Shown piece after piece: positions 27,324-36,703 of a stretch of DNA of 64,000 nucleotides. The position numbers were made by a program, and so were the translations under genes. Where the stretch lies: contig PHSQ01000001.1 in the NCBI GenBank assembly GCA_002862095.1, positions 62,001 to 126,000 on the forward strand, read 5' to 3'. This stretch comes from Methylocystis sp. KS32. Its GTDB lineage: Bacteria; Pseudomonadota; Alphaproteobacteria; Rhizobiales; Beijerinckiaceae. Position 1 is the first letter of the stretch. Each line of letters starts with the position of its first letter. The notes under the pieces were generated by a model, which ran no database searches, was not told where the DNA came from, and saw nothing but the letters and a program-made list of their open reading frames with translations.

Positions 27324-27399
27324 GCCGCAATAGCTCAGTCGGTAGAGCACCTCATTCGTAATGAGGGGGTCGGGGGTTCGAATCCCTCTTGCGGCACCA
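27324..27399 (+). tRNA. tRNA-Thr (anticodon CGT)
   Basis: Cloverleaf seen: acceptor GCCGCAA pairs with TTGCGGC, then discriminator A and an encoded CCA. D-arm AGCTCAGTCGGTAGAGC; anticodon stem CCTCA/TGAGG around loop TTCGTAA, so CGT; T-arm GGGGGTTCGAATCCC. The accessory region with IS debris begins directly after it, making it a candidate integration site; I found no second copy of its 3' end in the window. Confidence 0.97.
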
Positions 27400-27508
27400 T
27401 TTACCCTTCTCCCACCATCTCAGACAGCATCATAACTCGTTGAATATGAGAGAGTTGATGTCTCATAGTGTGTTTGGGAGCCTCAGCAGGGAAATCGGGT
27501 GAAGGATT

Positions 27509-27630
27509 TCAGGCTTCCATGAGGCTGGCAAGGAAGTCGTCGTCCCAGCGCGCGGTCATGCGCTTGAGGCGCTGCGAGTCCTTTCCTGAGGCGCGGCGGA
27601 TCAGGTTGTTCGCCATGTGCTTGAGGGGGG
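27509..27630 (-). pseudogene. Possible transposase C-terminal scrap
   Basis: On the minus strand it reads PLKHMANNLIRRASGKDSQR and then LKRMTARWDDDFLASLMEA before a stop at 27509. The sequence looks like the Arg/Lys-rich end of an IS transposase, but I cannot name the family. It stands alone, without an upstream catalytic part. Confidence 0.35.
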
Positions 27631-27722
27631 CGAAAGTAAGTATCCCCTGGCAAAGCGGGGGTTTTTAGAATGTGAGCCGCTCAAAGCGGCTGGGAAGGCC
27701 GCTTGCGCGGCCTACACATTGA
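27631..27722. repeat. Three consecutive short hairpins
   Basis: CCCCTGGCAAAGCGGGG, AGCCGCTCAAAGCGGCT and GGCCGCTTGCGCGGCC follow each other within about 75 bp, the first followed by TTTTT. The group sits between the transposase scrap and a gene-poor stretch and may be the terminal structure of a lost mobile element. Confidence 0.4.
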
Positions 27723-28122
27723 TCAATTCACAGGCTTCGGCAGCCGTTGAACTCCCTCGGCGGCGCATTGCCCCAACTCCTTCTTTGAACGCCAGGAAGA
27801 CGCTACACGGAAAGAGGCAACTCAGCCCTGCGTGCCAGCGCATCGCGAGAGGCCTACTGCAGGAAATGTCAAACTGCTACGGCCACTCCGGCAGAGCCGG
27901 GGGAACTCTCACTTCGTTTTAGCAACGGGCATATCCAGGGAGAGTAAGGCGCGATCGGCATTTTCGGTGGAGAGAATGGAGACGGTTGCGGCGCATCGCC
28001 GACAAAGCCATTCCGACGCGCGCGCTCCTTGATCGCCTCTGGCGCAGAATCCCAAATATCTCCCAGCGATTCCGCGTCAAACTCACCATATACTCCTGAC
28101 TTTCCACCGTAACTCAGGACGC
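27723..28122. other. Gene-poor stretch between hairpins and repeat copy 2
   Basis: A minus-strand frame (27869-28195) takes its start inside repeat copy 2 and reads GEFDAESLGDIWDSAPEAIKERARRNGFVGD, which looks more protein-like than its surroundings. It may be the remnant of a gene whose beginning was replaced by the repeat. Nothing else is supported. Confidence 0.3.
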
Positions 28123-28240
28123 CTAGAGCGTTTTCCGACCAGACGGAATCGTCTGGTCGATAGGAAATCGCTCCAGATTCAAAAAGCGGGAGCAAAATCT
28201 AGTCGAAAAAGTCTATCAACTTTTTCGGTTTTTGCTCTAG
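28123..28240 (-). repeat. CTAG-bounded palindromic repeat, copy 2 (118 bp, reversed)
   Basis: Starts CTAGAGCGTTTTCCGACCAG and ends TTTTTGCTCTAG; it is copy 1 in reverse orientation with some decay in the long hairpin. Both hairpins are still recognisable (CCAGACG/CGTCTGG and the A/T-rich long stem). Protein-like frames on either side (27869-28122 and 28241-28450) run into its borders. Confidence 0.85.
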
Positions 28241-28450
28241 TGCAAAATTCTGTTCCAAAACTCTCGGCCTCCGGCAAGAAACTCCTGCAACCCGGAGCGC
28301 CGCAGCATATCGAATGTGATTTTATATCTTCGTTGAAATCGCTCTGGCTCGCCAGCTCGACAAGGCGACCCCGGAATGCGTCGAGCGGGCAGTTGAATAG
28401 TAGCGGTCAAAAAAGTCCCGCCGCGGGATGCTGCCCGCGACGGGTTTTTC
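28241..28450 (-). pseudogene. Possible IS-accessory zinc-finger ORF fragment cut by the repeat
   Basis: One minus-strand frame reads FNCPLDAFRGRLVELASQSD and SHSICCGAPGCRSFLPEAES before meeting the repeat. The CC...GCR pattern recalls the zinc-ribbon ORFs found beside some IS elements. The match is weak and the frame is short. Confidence 0.25.
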
Positions 28451-28490
28451 AAGTCACGTCATTTCAGTCAACAACAATCCGTTGCAGCTT

Positions 28491-30281
28491 TTATGGCTGT
28501 GCTGGGCTCGTGAATTTGTTGAACCCAATTCTGGTTTTCCAGTTGTTGCTGAGACCGGCGTACATGCCGGAGAACGCCGCGCCGGGCGTCACGGGTTTCT
28601 GACCATTGCCGACGAGATATGCAACGCCGGCCGGTGCGACAGCGTTGTAGTCGCCCCAACGGGCCTGCGTGTAGCTCGCCTGCCCGGCTATGAGGAAGTA
28701 GCCGTTGTCTACGAAGGAGCCATAACCCTGCGTCGCACGCTGCGAGATATACGCGAGCCCGGGATAGGTTCCATTGCCGCTGTAAGTGAACACCGTTGTG
28801 ACGTTGCCCTCAAGATCAGGCTGAGGCACTGCGTAATAGGCGCCGGCCATGCCGCCGTAGTTCAAGATGGTTTCGTCGAGAATCGAGGCCCCGGTGATCA
28901 TCGGGCAAAGATTGAGGTAACTGCCCGTGCATCGAGAGTCGTTAATATTCAGCGTCGGCTGGACGCGATAGAGGATCGACATGACGCCGCCGGCGCCATT
29001 GGCCGAGGAATGCGCCGCATAGATTGATCCCGACTGATACGTGGCTTCGCCGGAAATCCTCAAGTCGCCACTATCGACGCTATTAGCCGAACCTGGTTGG
29101 CTCGCATTCGGCGGCTGAGAATAATTATTGACGGTGCTGATGATGGCGCCCGTCAGTTCAGGGCCTGGTCCTCCCGAGACGAAGCCGAAGGGGTTGGATA
29201 TCGCCCATAGCGTAAGGCCGTTACAGCCGGTGGAGCAATAAAAGTCCTCCGAGGTAATCAGGAACTCCGCTCGCGGATTGTCGTACGGGCTCCAGACGTT
29301 CACGGGCTGAGTGGTGTCGGTCGGCACGCCGCCGGAAGTCATCCCATTGAACTGCCAGAAGGAGAAGGCCTGTCCGTTGTACATGGCGGCTTTGGGCAGG
29401 ATCAGCCATTCCTCTTTTAGGTATCCACCGCCCTTAGCGTTGCTGAACAGATTGGCCGCGACATATATCGCGCCGGGAAAGGCTGTGCCTGACGAGATCG
29501 GATAGATCGACGACCTGTCCTGCCCAACTCTTGGAAAGTCGGGAAGGGCGTTGGACGCGCTCTGCACCGGAATTCTGTATGTGTACCATCCGCCTGTCGG
29601 ATCGTCGCCCGCGCTCACTGCTATGTTGTAATTGTTGCTGCTGGCAAAGTCGCTATCGAGCAGGGTGACGATGAAGCGGTGGTTATAGAAGTCATAGAGC
29701 GCGCGCGGATCGCTGACGAAAGTGCCCGCAGGCAGGTTGAAGAAACTGACAAGGCTTTTTGGGCCAAGCAAGCGCGCTCCACTGGGGTTCCAAACGGAAA
29801 CGCAGGCATTCACCGCCTGTAAGATCGGGCTTGGACCGTCGCCGACGGCGATGGCCTGATCGGCGGGAGTGAGGTTGCTGCACGCCTCAAATTCCGTGTC
29901 GCCATCAAAACTCAAGCTAGCGCCTGGCGTTAGCGGGTTGATATTCGGAGGAGATTGAGGCTCCCCATACAATGTCACCGGCGCGGGACTATCGCTTGGG
30001 CGGGCGGCTTGCGTCTTGACCGCCGAGAGATTTAACAGCGCTGTCCGCGGCCGGATGCTGCGGAAAGCCTGCGCGTCCGCCGCAGTGACATTGGGGAGAT
30101 TTTTCAAAATCACCTGCTTCGCGACCACCGCGGCGCCGGGGCCTCCTTGCAAGTGCGTCTGAGCTTCGACGGGCGTCGCCGCCGCTATTTCTGCGGACCG
30201 AGCCGGAACCCCTCCGGCAAGCCCTGCCGCCGCCGCCGCAGCGGCAATTCTCATTATTTTGAAACGTGAGTTCTTATTCAT
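28491..30281 (-). CDS. Large exported protein of unknown function
   Basis: 596 residues from Met 30281 (MNKNSRFKIMRIAAAAAAAG... VPARSA), a clear signal peptide; a longer start at 30347 lacks one. The mature part is rich in Ser, Gly, Asn, Tyr and aromatic beta-strand-like stretches (DPRALYDFYNHRFIVTLLDSD, NNYNIAVSAGDDPTGGWYTYRIPV), with about six Cys, resembling secreted beta-propeller-type proteins that lack catalytic motifs. No family named. It stands alone, flanked by IS debris and an AT-rich gap. Confidence 0.75.
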   Translation of the reverse strand: MNKNSRFKIMRIAAAAAAAGLAGGVPARSAEIAAATPVEAQTHLQGGPGAAVVAKQVILKNLPNVTAADAQAFRSIRPRTALLNLSAVKTQAARPSDSPAPVTLYGEPQSPPNINPLTPGASLSFDGDTEFEACSNLTPADQAIAVGDGPSPILQAVNACVSVWNPSGARLLGPKSLVSFFNLPAGTFVSDPRALYDFYNHRFIVTLLDSDFASSNNYNIAVSAGDDPTGGWYTYRIPVQSASNALPDFPRVGQDRSSIYPISSGTAFPGAIYVAANLFSNAKGGGYLKEEWLILPKAAMYNGQAFSFWQFNGMTSGGVPTDTTQPVNVWSPYDNPRAEFLITSEDFYCSTGCNGLTLWAISNPFGFVSGGPGPELTGAIISTVNNYSQPPNASQPGSANSVDSGDLRISGEATYQSGSIYAAHSSANGAGGVMSILYRVQPTLNINDSRCTGSYLNLCPMITGASILDETILNYGGMAGAYYAVPQPDLEGNVTTVFTYSGNGTYPGLAYISQRATQGYGSFVDNGYFLIAGQASYTQARWGDYNAVAPAGVAYLVGNGQKPVTPGAAFSGMYAGLSNNWKTRIGFNKFTSPAQP

Positions 30282-30892
30282 TCGATACTCCCCCCGATGC
30301 TTCCGATCGGCGCAAGGCTCCAATCGGACGAAAACGACTGCACTCAAAAACGACCCGCGTAGGAGCCAAAGCCTAGCTGCGCGAACTGCTTCGCCCAGAC
30401 TGCGTGAAAATGAATTCCGTCTCCAACGAACGCGGTCGAATGTAGTCGGTCAGATGAGCAGGCATGTAGACCGTAAGATTGCATAAGTTTTATCCAATGC
30501 GGTTGAATGAACGTAAAGAAAGAGTTAAGACCGCATAACGGTGACTTATTCGCATACGGAACACATCATCAGTGCTGAAAAACTAATTTCAGCCACATAA
30601 AATCCACAACTAAATCAGAACAATACACCTCTATACCCTGAGTTGCATGTGAAATATAATTCAACCATCGTAAATCTGCAGCTATATAACAAACCTAACC
30701 ACACCACACCATTTCTTTAATGTCAACTAATTGTTTCGCTATTGTTACGTGAAGATGATATGTCTGGTTTGAGACTGGAGAGATCGGATGTGTAATTACC
30801 AACGGGTGACGTGAACTTGGCGTTTACTTTTTAGGGTAGGTGATGTTTGCAAGGCTCTTGCGCGATGTTCGGCTCGATGATTCAAGGCTCAA
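30282..30892. other. AT-rich intergenic region
   Basis: About 600 bp, distinctly lower in GC than the rest (especially 30530-30760). I see no gene; the right end leads into the IS66 remnant. It probably holds the promoter of the exported protein (minus strand) and foreign sequence brought with the IS. Confidence 0.5.
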
Positions 30893-31992
30893 ATGAGTTG
30901 GGATGAGCTGGAGCGACTTTCCAAGCAGGAGCCGATCCGGTTGGCTCGGCGCTTGCCGCGCCCCGATGAGACATCGCGCACGTCCTCGAAACCGCCGTCG
31001 ACGGATCGCAAGGAGCGGCGCGAAAGCGCAAGCCCGGCCCTGAGGCCACAAGCGGGAGCTCGCTGACAATCCCGATGCGATCGAGGACCACATCCCGACG
31101 CACTGTGAACTTTGTGGCTGCGGCTTCGAAGACGGCGCGCCCGCCGATCTGATCGGCGAATATGACGAGATCGAGATTCCGCCGCTGCGCCCCTTCGTGG
31201 GCCGACATCGGCGCTTTGCGATCTGCTGCGGGGGCGCAACAAAAGCTCCTGCGCCGGCGGTCGCAGGACGCGCCGTTCGGTCCGCTTATTCAGGGGCTCG
31301 CGGTGCGCGAGGCCGCCTGCGTCGCCAGCGACGAGACCGGCGTGCGCATCGAGGGCGTCAACGGCTACCATTGGGTGTTCCGCTGCAAGGCGGCGGTGGT
31401 GCGCCAGGCGGCGTTTTCCCGTTCGGCGGCGGTCGCGCGAGACCATGGACGGCGCGCGCGCCAAGGTGTGGACCTCCGATCGCTACAGCGCCCGGCAGAC
31501 CTGTCTCGCCCCTGTCGCCCGCGACGGCGCCTATGGCTTGGAGGTTTCCGACCAATGCCTCGTGTTGGGGCTGAAGCCGTGGTTCGGCGCGGTCTTCGCC
31601 TTCGCCAAAGGGGGAGATGACGGAATTCGCGCAATCAACTGTGCGGGCCAAGCGGCGTGCGCTGAAGCGCGGGATCGACGACATTCTGGAAACGCCGACG
31701 ACCTGCGCGGTCGCGCGAGTACTCCTGGCCAAGATCGCCCGGGCGCGTGACCAATTGCTGACCTTCTGCGATTTTCCTGGCGAGGTCGAGCCGACCAACA
31801 ATGGCTGCGAGCGCGCGCCGCGGCCCGCCGTGATCCAACGCAAGGTGACGAAGGGCCTCCGCGCCAAATCGGCGGCGGATCACGACGCCGCCTTGCGCAC
31901 CACCCTTGACGCCGCTCGCCTCGCCGGCGGCCAGCCCTTCGGCATCATCCTTCATTGGCTTGAGCATCTGCCGTTTTGTCGACCTCGATGTG
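30893..31992 (+). pseudogene. IS66-family transposase, frameshifted remnant
   Basis: Pieces in all three frames follow IS66 TnpC order: MSWDELERLSKQEPIRLARR and TSSKPPSTDRKERRE (N-terminal), the zinc-finger and DDE part near 31300-31600 (VWTSDRYSARQ), and VEPTNNGCERAPRPAVIQRKVTKGLRAKSAADHDAALRTTLDAARLAGG (C-terminal). Several stops and frameshifts make it inactive. The companion genes tnpA and tnpB are missing. A 110-bp joined scrap of the same transposase lies at 36704-36815. Confidence 0.8.
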
Positions 31993-32199
31993 TATGGAAA
32001 AATGTCGCCACGGCGGCGCGCAGAGCGAGAGATGTTGATCGCGGCGTCGCAAAACACCGAGGCTGGAGTGCATTCGATCATGCCTCCAGGTCCTTGCCCT
32101 GAGGGGCGACATTTTTTTTGCGCCGACGAATCTTTTCGCGATCCCGCTCCCTCTTGTTGATAGAGGGACGACCATCAGAACATTATCGGGAGTAGGGCA

Positions 32200-32403
32200 A
32201 TGCTATACGTGAAGAATATTCCGAGTTGGGAGCGCGCCGTTCGGGTGGCGATGGGGGTGGGGCTCCTCGCGGCCTCCGTGCTCCACTTCGGCGCGACGCC
32301 GATGGGATGGGGCGTAGGAGCCATGGGCGCCATGGCCGCCATGTCGGGCCTGGTCGGCTTCTGCCCCGCCTGCGCCCTAGTCGGGCGCAGGCTCGAGCAC
32401 TGA
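32200..32403 (+). CDS. DUF2892-type small membrane protein
   Basis: 67 residues: MLYVKNIPSWERAVRVAMGV opening, two hydrophobic helices (GVGLLAASVLHFG, GVGAMGAMAAMSGLVGFCPACALVG) and a Cys pair CPAC, the YgaP-like DUF2892 pattern. Ribosome site CGGGAG precedes it. First gene of the bufferin locus, 13 bp before the sigma factor. Role unknown; DUF2892 domains also occur fused to rhodanese (sulfur-transfer) domains. Confidence 0.75.
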   Translation: MLYVKNIPSWERAVRVAMGVGLLAASVLHFGATPMGWGVGAMGAMAAMSGLVGFCPACALVGRRLEH

Positions 32404-32416
32404 TGGAGACGAGCCA

Positions 32417-32968
32417 ATGGCGGCCTGCACCCACGATCTCGTCGTTCGGGCCCAAGGTGGGGACGCCGCGGCGCTCGACCGACTGCTCGTCGAGTCCCGG
32501 TTCGAGGCGCGCCGCTATGCCTTGCGCCATTGCGTGACGAGCGAGGTCGACGACGCAGTGCAAGAGACGCTTCTCATCGTCGCAGGACGCCTGCGCTCGC
32601 TAAAGAAGGCGGCGTCCTTCGCCGGGTGGCTCTTCACGGTCGTGCGTCGGGAATGCCAACGACTGTCGCGACGGATGTTCGAGCATGAAGCGCTGGACGA
32701 CGAGAAGATCGCGGACCAGCTGGCGGCGCGTCCGATGGACGAGCTGCGGACGGGGTTGGCCTTCGCGCTCGAGTCCCTGCCTACCCATTATCTGGAAGTG
32801 ATCCTGCTGCGCGACTTCGAAGAGTTGACCATCGCCGAGATCTGCGAACGGCTCGACGTCAGCGTCCAGACAGCCAAGGCCCGCCTGCTTCGGGCGCGCC
32901 TCCTCGTGCGGGAATATCTCCTCAGCGCCGAGGAGCAAGCTCCGGGCTTCGCGCAGGATCGCTTCTGA
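32417..32968 (+). CDS. ECF-type RNA polymerase sigma factor, likely controls the bufferin operon
   Basis: 183 residues with sigma-70 region 2 (AVQETLLIVAGRLRSLKKAASFAGWLFTVVRRECQR) and region 4 helix-turn-helix (LPTHYLEVILLRDFEELTIAEICERLDVSVQTAKARLLRARLLVREYL). No anti-sigma gene is adjacent, although the small DUF2892 protein upstream might fill a membrane role. ECF factors control bufferin operons in other proteobacteria; regulation here is inferred from position. Confidence 0.88.
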   Translation: MAACTHDLVVRAQGGDAAALDRLLVESRFEARRYALRHCVTSEVDDAVQETLLIVAGRLRSLKKAASFAGWLFTVVRRECQRLSRRMFEHEALDDEKIADQLAARPMDELRTGLAFALESLPTHYLEVILLRDFEELTIAEICERLDVSVQTAKARLLRARLLVREYLLSAEEQAPGFAQDRF

Positions 32969-32985
32969 ACACTTGTGGCCGCCAC

Positions 32986-33010
32986 GGGAACTGCCTCCCG
33001 CGTCGTCGTC
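32986..33010 (+). promoter_or_regulatory. Candidate ECF promoter before the first precursor gene
   Basis: GGGAAC (32986) followed after a 16-bp spacer by GTC (33008), close to the GGAAC / CGTC-type elements used by many ECF sigma factors. It lies about 90 bp upstream of the first precursor start, in the only sizeable gap after the sigma gene. Confidence 0.35.
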
Positions 33011-33097
33011 CAATAAGCTGCGAAAGCGAACGGAATCAGTGTTTCGGTCGAAGCCCTCAACGCTCGCCTTGCGATCTGATCCGAAGGAGAGAATGCA

Positions 33098-33364
33098 ATG
33101 AAGGTAAGAGTCGTATCTGGCGCTACGCTCGCCATCGCGGCGGTCGCCTTGGCCGTCAATGGCGCCGCGACGAGCCCCGCGCTCGCCAAAAAGGCCGCCA
33201 GTCCCGTCCACTGCGCCGGCATAAATTCCTGCAAAGGGATGAGCGCCTGCAAGACCGCGAACAACTCCTGCAAGGGACAGAACTCCTGCAAGGGACGGGG
33301 ATGGATGCCGGAGAAGTCCGCCAAGGCGTGCGAAGCGAAAGGCGGCACGGTCGCGGAAATGTGA
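33098..33364 (+). CDS. Bufferin precursor peptide, BufA2-like
   Basis: 88 residues. Signal peptide (MKVRVVSGATLAIAAVALAV... SPALA) then a Lys/Cys-rich mature part with repeated NSCKG-type units: HCAGINSCKGMSACKTANNSCKGQNSCKGRGW, then ACEAKGG. Cys-rich exported peptides like this next to a DUF692/MNIO gene are the substrates from which bufferins, copper-binding modified peptides, are made by oxidising Cys to thiooxazoles. GAAGGAGA ribosome site. Second precursor of a different type follows 150 bp later. Confidence 0.8.
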   Translation: MKVRVVSGATLAIAAVALAVNGAATSPALAKKAASPVHCAGINSCKGMSACKTANNSCKGQNSCKGRGWMPEKSAKACEAKGGTVAEM

Positions 33365-33512
33365 TCGACGAGACGGTCAACCCGCTCCTCGCCGGGACGA
33401 AATCTGGGCGGATGGGCAAGGTTGGCCGTCATTGAAATATTTAGCGCTTTTCGCTAGGCTAGCAATCGGAGCATAGGCTCACGAACCAACTCACCTTCGG
33501 AAGGGAATCGGC

Positions 33513-33794
33513 ATGTTCGAGAAGAAGCTTGGCTCCGCGTTCATGATCGCCGGCGCCTTCGCCGCCGCCTTGGCGTCGGTCGAAACGGCCAAGGCGGAAA
33601 ACGCCGATCAAGAGAAATGCTATGGCGTCGCGCTGAAGGGAAAGAACGATTGCGCCGCGGGTCCAGGGACCACCTGCGCCGGGTCTGCGTCGAAGAACTA
33701 CCAAGGCAGCGCCTGGAAATATGTGGCTAAGGGCACATGCACGGCCATCGTGACGCCCAAGGGCAAGGGCAGTCTCGAACCAATCGCAAACTGA
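33513..33794 (+). CDS. Bufferin precursor peptide, BufA1-like (DUF2282)
   Basis: 93 residues: signal peptide ([20 protein letters not shown]... ETAKA) followed by the DUF2282 pattern [43 protein letters not shown] with four core Cys. DUF2282 peptides are the classic partners of MNIO/DUF692 enzymes. GGAAGGGA ribosome site. Only 7 bp separates it from the MNIO gene, so the enzyme is translated from the same message. Confidence 0.88.
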   Translation: MFEKKLGSAFMIAGAFAAALASVETAKAENADQEKCYGVALKGKNDCAAGPGTTCAGSASKNYQGSAWKYVAKGTCTAIVTPKGKGSLEPIAN

Positions 33795-33801
33795 CGCCGA
33801 C

Positions 33802-34728
33802 ATGTGGGCGCCGAGCGCCTCGGAACGAATCTGTGAGCGGCGGAACCCGGCTTTGCCCGCACGGGCAGGCGTCGGCTTCAAGGATGCGCATTTCACGGCG
33901 ATCGAGGAGTCGGCGCCCGCCGTCGGCTTTTTCGAGGTCCACGCCGAGAATTTTATGGGCGCCGGCGGGCCGCCGCACGCGCGGCTGACGAGGCTCCGTC
34001 GGGATTATCCCTTGTCGATCCACGGCGTTGGCCTTTCAATCGGCGGGGCGCAAGCGTTGGATCGCGCGCATCTTGGCCGAGTAAAGAGCTTGGTCGAGCG
34101 TTACGAACCGGCAGTGTTCTCGGAACATCTCGCATGGTCGACACGCGCAACGAGCTTCCTCAACGACCTGCTGCCACTGCCTTACAACGAGACGACATTG
34201 AAACGCGTGGTCGCCCATGTCGACGAAGTCCAAGAGGCGCTTGGGCGCCGCATCCTCCTCGAGAACCCCGCGACCTATCTGCGCTTCGAGTCGTCCATTT
34301 ACTCCGAGATCGACTTCCTGGGGGAAGTCGTGCATCGCACGGGCTGCGGCCTGCTGCTCGACGTCAACAACACATATGTTTGCGCCGTGAATCACGGCTT
34401 CGTGGCCGAAGACTACATCGACGCTTTCCAGATGCGCCAAGTGGAGGAGATCCATCTCGCCGGATATGCGGAGGACATGGACGAAGTCAGAGGGCGCCTG
34501 CGGATAGACGCGCATTGCGCCCCTGTTTCGGTGGCCGTCTGGAGACTCTATGAGCGCGCGCTTTCCCGCCGCGGATCGGTCGCGACTTTGATCGAATGGG
34601 ACAACGACGTTCCGGCTTGGCCGATCCTGATGGCGGAGGCGATGCGGGCCGAAAATTTGTTGGAGAGGCGACGACTTCCCGGGGATGACGATTTGCGATC
34701 GGAGGCTCCTCATGGCGCCGTCGCCTGA
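33802..34728 (+). CDS. bufB: MNIO (DUF692) multinuclear iron oxidase, bufferin maturase BufB
   Basis: 308 residues; the TIM-barrel DUF692 family includes MbnB of methanobactin synthesis. Metal ligands expected on the barrel are visible: [72 protein letters not shown] and [10 protein letters not shown] shorter start near the [10 protein letters not shown] segment is possible. Overlaps bufC by 17 bp. Oxidatively modifies Cys of the two precursors upstream; product and target choice are inferred. Confidence 0.93.
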   Translation: MWAPSASERICERRNPALPARAGVGFKDAHFTAIEESAPAVGFFEVHAENFMGAGGPPHARLTRLRRDYPLSIHGVGLSIGGAQALDRAHLGRVKSLVERYEPAVFSEHLAWSTRATSFLNDLLPLPYNETTLKRVVAHVDEVQEALGRRILLENPATYLRFESSIYSEIDFLGEVVHRTGCGLLLDVNNTYVCAVNHGFVAEDYIDAFQMRQVEEIHLAGYAEDMDEVRGRLRIDAHCAPVSVAVWRLYERALSRRGSVATLIEWDNDVPAWPILMAEAMRAENLLERRRLPGDDDLRSEAPHGAVA

Positions 34729-35479
34729 ATTCGATCAGGAGGAGTTCGTTCGGGCGTTGCTCGATCCCGACCTTCCGCCGCCCGCTGGCCTGAAGGCGAC
34801 GCATGACTTGCCACCCTTGCGGCGCTTTGCCGTTTACCGCAACAACGTGGTCGTCGGGTTGATCGACGCGCTCGCTGAGCGCTTTCCAGTGTGCCTGCGA
34901 CTGGTTGGCGAGGAGTTCTTCCGCGCGATGGCGCTGCGCCACGTTCGCCGTTCCCTTCCCCGCACACCCCTGCTGTTTGAATATGGCGAGGATTTCGCGG
35001 AATTCGTCGCCGGGTTCGAGCCGGCGCGCAGCCTTCCTTATCTGCCCGACGTCGCCAGTCTCGAATACGCCATGGGTCGCGCCTGCCATGCGGTGGACGC
35101 CACGCCCTTGCCGTTGGACTTGGTGCGCTCGCTGCCGCTCGAACGCCTTGAAGCCGCGACCGCATCCTTTCATCCGTCGACGCAGGTCGTTCCTTCCGAT
35201 TATCCCATTGTCTCGATCTGGCGCGCGAACATGGCGACCGATCCCCCGCGGTCATTGACGCTGGACCATGCCGAAGACGCCCTCGTTGTCCGGCCTCGCC
35301 TCGACGTCGAAGCGCATGCGCTGCCGTCCGGCGGATCGGCCTTCATCGAAACCCTGATGGGCGGCGGCGCCTTTGGAGAGGCCGCGAGCGCGGCAAGTCG
35401 GCGCGCGAAGGACTTCGATCTTACGGCCAACCTTCGCATGCTTCTGGCCAGCGAAGCGCTCACGGCCATCAACATCTGA
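34712..35479 (+). CDS. bufC: DUF2063 family protein, bufferin partner BufC
   Basis: 255 residues from ATG 34712, behind a GGAGG at about 34701; a start at 34685 is less well placed. The N-terminal DUF2063 domain ([21 protein letters not shown]... [53 protein letters not shown]) is the precursor-recognition partner that presents the peptide to MNIO enzymes. Overlaps bufB, so the two are co-produced. Confidence 0.9.
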   Translation: MAPSPEFDQEEFVRALLDPDLPPPAGLKATHDLPPLRRFAVYRNNVVVGLIDALAERFPVCLRLVGEEFFRAMALRHVRRSLPRTPLLFEYGEDFAEFVAGFEPARSLPYLPDVASLEYAMGRACHAVDATPLPLDLVRSLPLERLEAATASFHPSTQVVPSDYPIVSIWRANMATDPPRSLTLDHAEDALVVRPRLDVEAHALPSGGSAFIETLMGGGAFGEAASAASRRAKDFDLTANLRMLLASEALTAINI

Positions 35480-35541
35480 AACCGAGTTGGGCGCTCGCCC
35501 GAAGCCTTGTCGCCCGGGCGATTATTGGAGCTTGAGACCCT

Positions 35542-36018
35542 ATGAACATGACGAAAAGAATCACCGCTTGGCTGGATGCGATTCCCTATTCCGTGATCGC
35601 TTTGTTCCTTCGCGTCGTCGCGGCGCATCCCTTCTTCGTGTCCGGCCAGACGAAGATCGAAGGACCAACCATCGGTCGCGAGATTTTCGGCCTCGACTTG
35701 ACGATGCAGCTTCCGACCGCGATCCGGAGCGCGACTTTCGCCTTGTTCGCCGACGAATACAAATTGCCGTTCCTGTCGCCAAATGTCGCGGCCTATGTGG
35801 CGACCGCAATGGAGTTCATGCTGCCTTTGTTGCTCATGCTCGGGCTTTTGACGCGGCTTTCCGCGCTCGGCCTCCTGGCGATGACGATGGTCATCGAGAT
35901 CTTCGTCTATCCCGACGCATGGTGGACCGCACACGCCTACTGGGTCGCGCTCCTCATCGTCCTCATCGCGCGAGGGCCGGGAGCGATTTCGCTCGACCGT
36001 CTGATTTTCGGAAAATGA
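35542..36018 (+). CDS. DoxX family membrane protein of the bufferin operon
   Basis: 158 residues with four predicted membrane helices and the DoxX opening (YSVIALFLRVVAAHPFFVSGQTKIEGP). DoxX-like genes regularly end DUF2282-DUF692-DUF2063 operons; their role is thought to be membrane redox chemistry but is unproven. Its stop overlaps the start of the TlpA-like gene (ATGA), extending the operon. Confidence 0.85.
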   Translation: MNMTKRITAWLDAIPYSVIALFLRVVAAHPFFVSGQTKIEGPTIGREIFGLDLTMQLPTAIRSATFALFADEYKLPFLSPNVAAYVATAMEFMLPLLLMLGLLTRLSALGLLAMTMVIEIFVYPDAWWTAHAYWVALLIVLIARGPGAISLDRLIFGK

Positions 36019-36626
36019 TTACGGCGAAGGCTATGTCACGGCGCGCTTTCGTCGCCCTGCTCGTCGGCGCGGGGATTACGCCGCCAATCATGGCGCGATG
36101 CGAACCGGAATCGGCGCCGCCGCCGTTAATGTCGGCGACGTCGCAGTTCGTCGAACTCAGGCCGCTGGTCGAGGCGCCCCCGCTCAAGCTCGAACGCATC
36201 GACGGCAGGATCATCGATCTCCAGTCGCTTCGCGGAAAGGTCGTCCTGCTGAGCTTCTGGGCGACATGGTGCCCGCCATGCCGTCGCGAATTGCCGCGGC
36301 TCGAAAGGCTTCTGCAAATTCTCGGCTCTCGGGACGTCGAAGTGGTCGCGGTTTCGGTCGATCGGGAGGGCAAGTCGGCGGTCAGCGCGTTCCTCGAACG
36401 CGCTGGCGTCAAGCGCCTGCATCCGTTTCTCGACCCCAGCGGAAGCGTCGGCGTCCGCGACGCCGAAGACGGCGCGTCGCCTTTCGTTCTTTATGGAATG
36501 CCAATAAGCTACGTGATCGACCGGGAAGGACGGCCCGCAGGTTACATAACCGGCGAAGTTGATTGGACATCGAGCGAGGGAATCGCCTTATTGCGCCACT
36601 ATATCGCCGACGCAACAAAGCGATGA
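36015..36626 (+). CDS. TlpA-type periplasmic thioredoxin
   Basis: 203 residues from ATG 36015, which overlaps the doxX stop; ATG 36033 is an alternative. A Tat-like or Sec signal (MSRRAFVALLVGAGITPPIMA) leads to a thioredoxin fold with the active site FWATWCPPCRRELPRLERLL and the cis-Pro segment YGMPISYVIDREGRPAGYI. TlpA proteins reduce Cys or deliver copper in the periplasm; here it could keep precursor or copper-site Cys reduced. Its place in this operon is less usual than the genes before it. Confidence 0.85.
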   Translation: MITAKAMSRRAFVALLVGAGITPPIMARCEPESAPPPLMSATSQFVELRPLVEAPPLKLERIDGRIIDLQSLRGKVVLLSFWATWCPPCRRELPRLERLLQILGSRDVEVVAVSVDREGKSAVSAFLERAGVKRLHPFLDPSGSVGVRDAEDGASPFVLYGMPISYVIDREGRPAGYITGEVDWTSSEGIALLRHYIADATKR

Positions 36627-36703
36627 GGGGAGCTTCTCGAGTCGCTCCAAACCATACATCGCCGCGCCGGCCTTTTAGGAAAAGCGCGGTCAAGCGCTGG
36701 CGG

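Noticed and set aside
35373-36014. N-terminal extension of the TlpA-like frame across bufC and doxX
   Set aside because: It is an out-of-frame reading of two real genes; ATG 36015 overlapping the doxX stop is the sensible start.
32200-36626. Methanobactin gene cluster
   Set aside because: The MNIO protein suggested it, but the partner is DUF2063 (not MbnC-like), and the precursors are long exported Cys-rich peptides of bufferin type.
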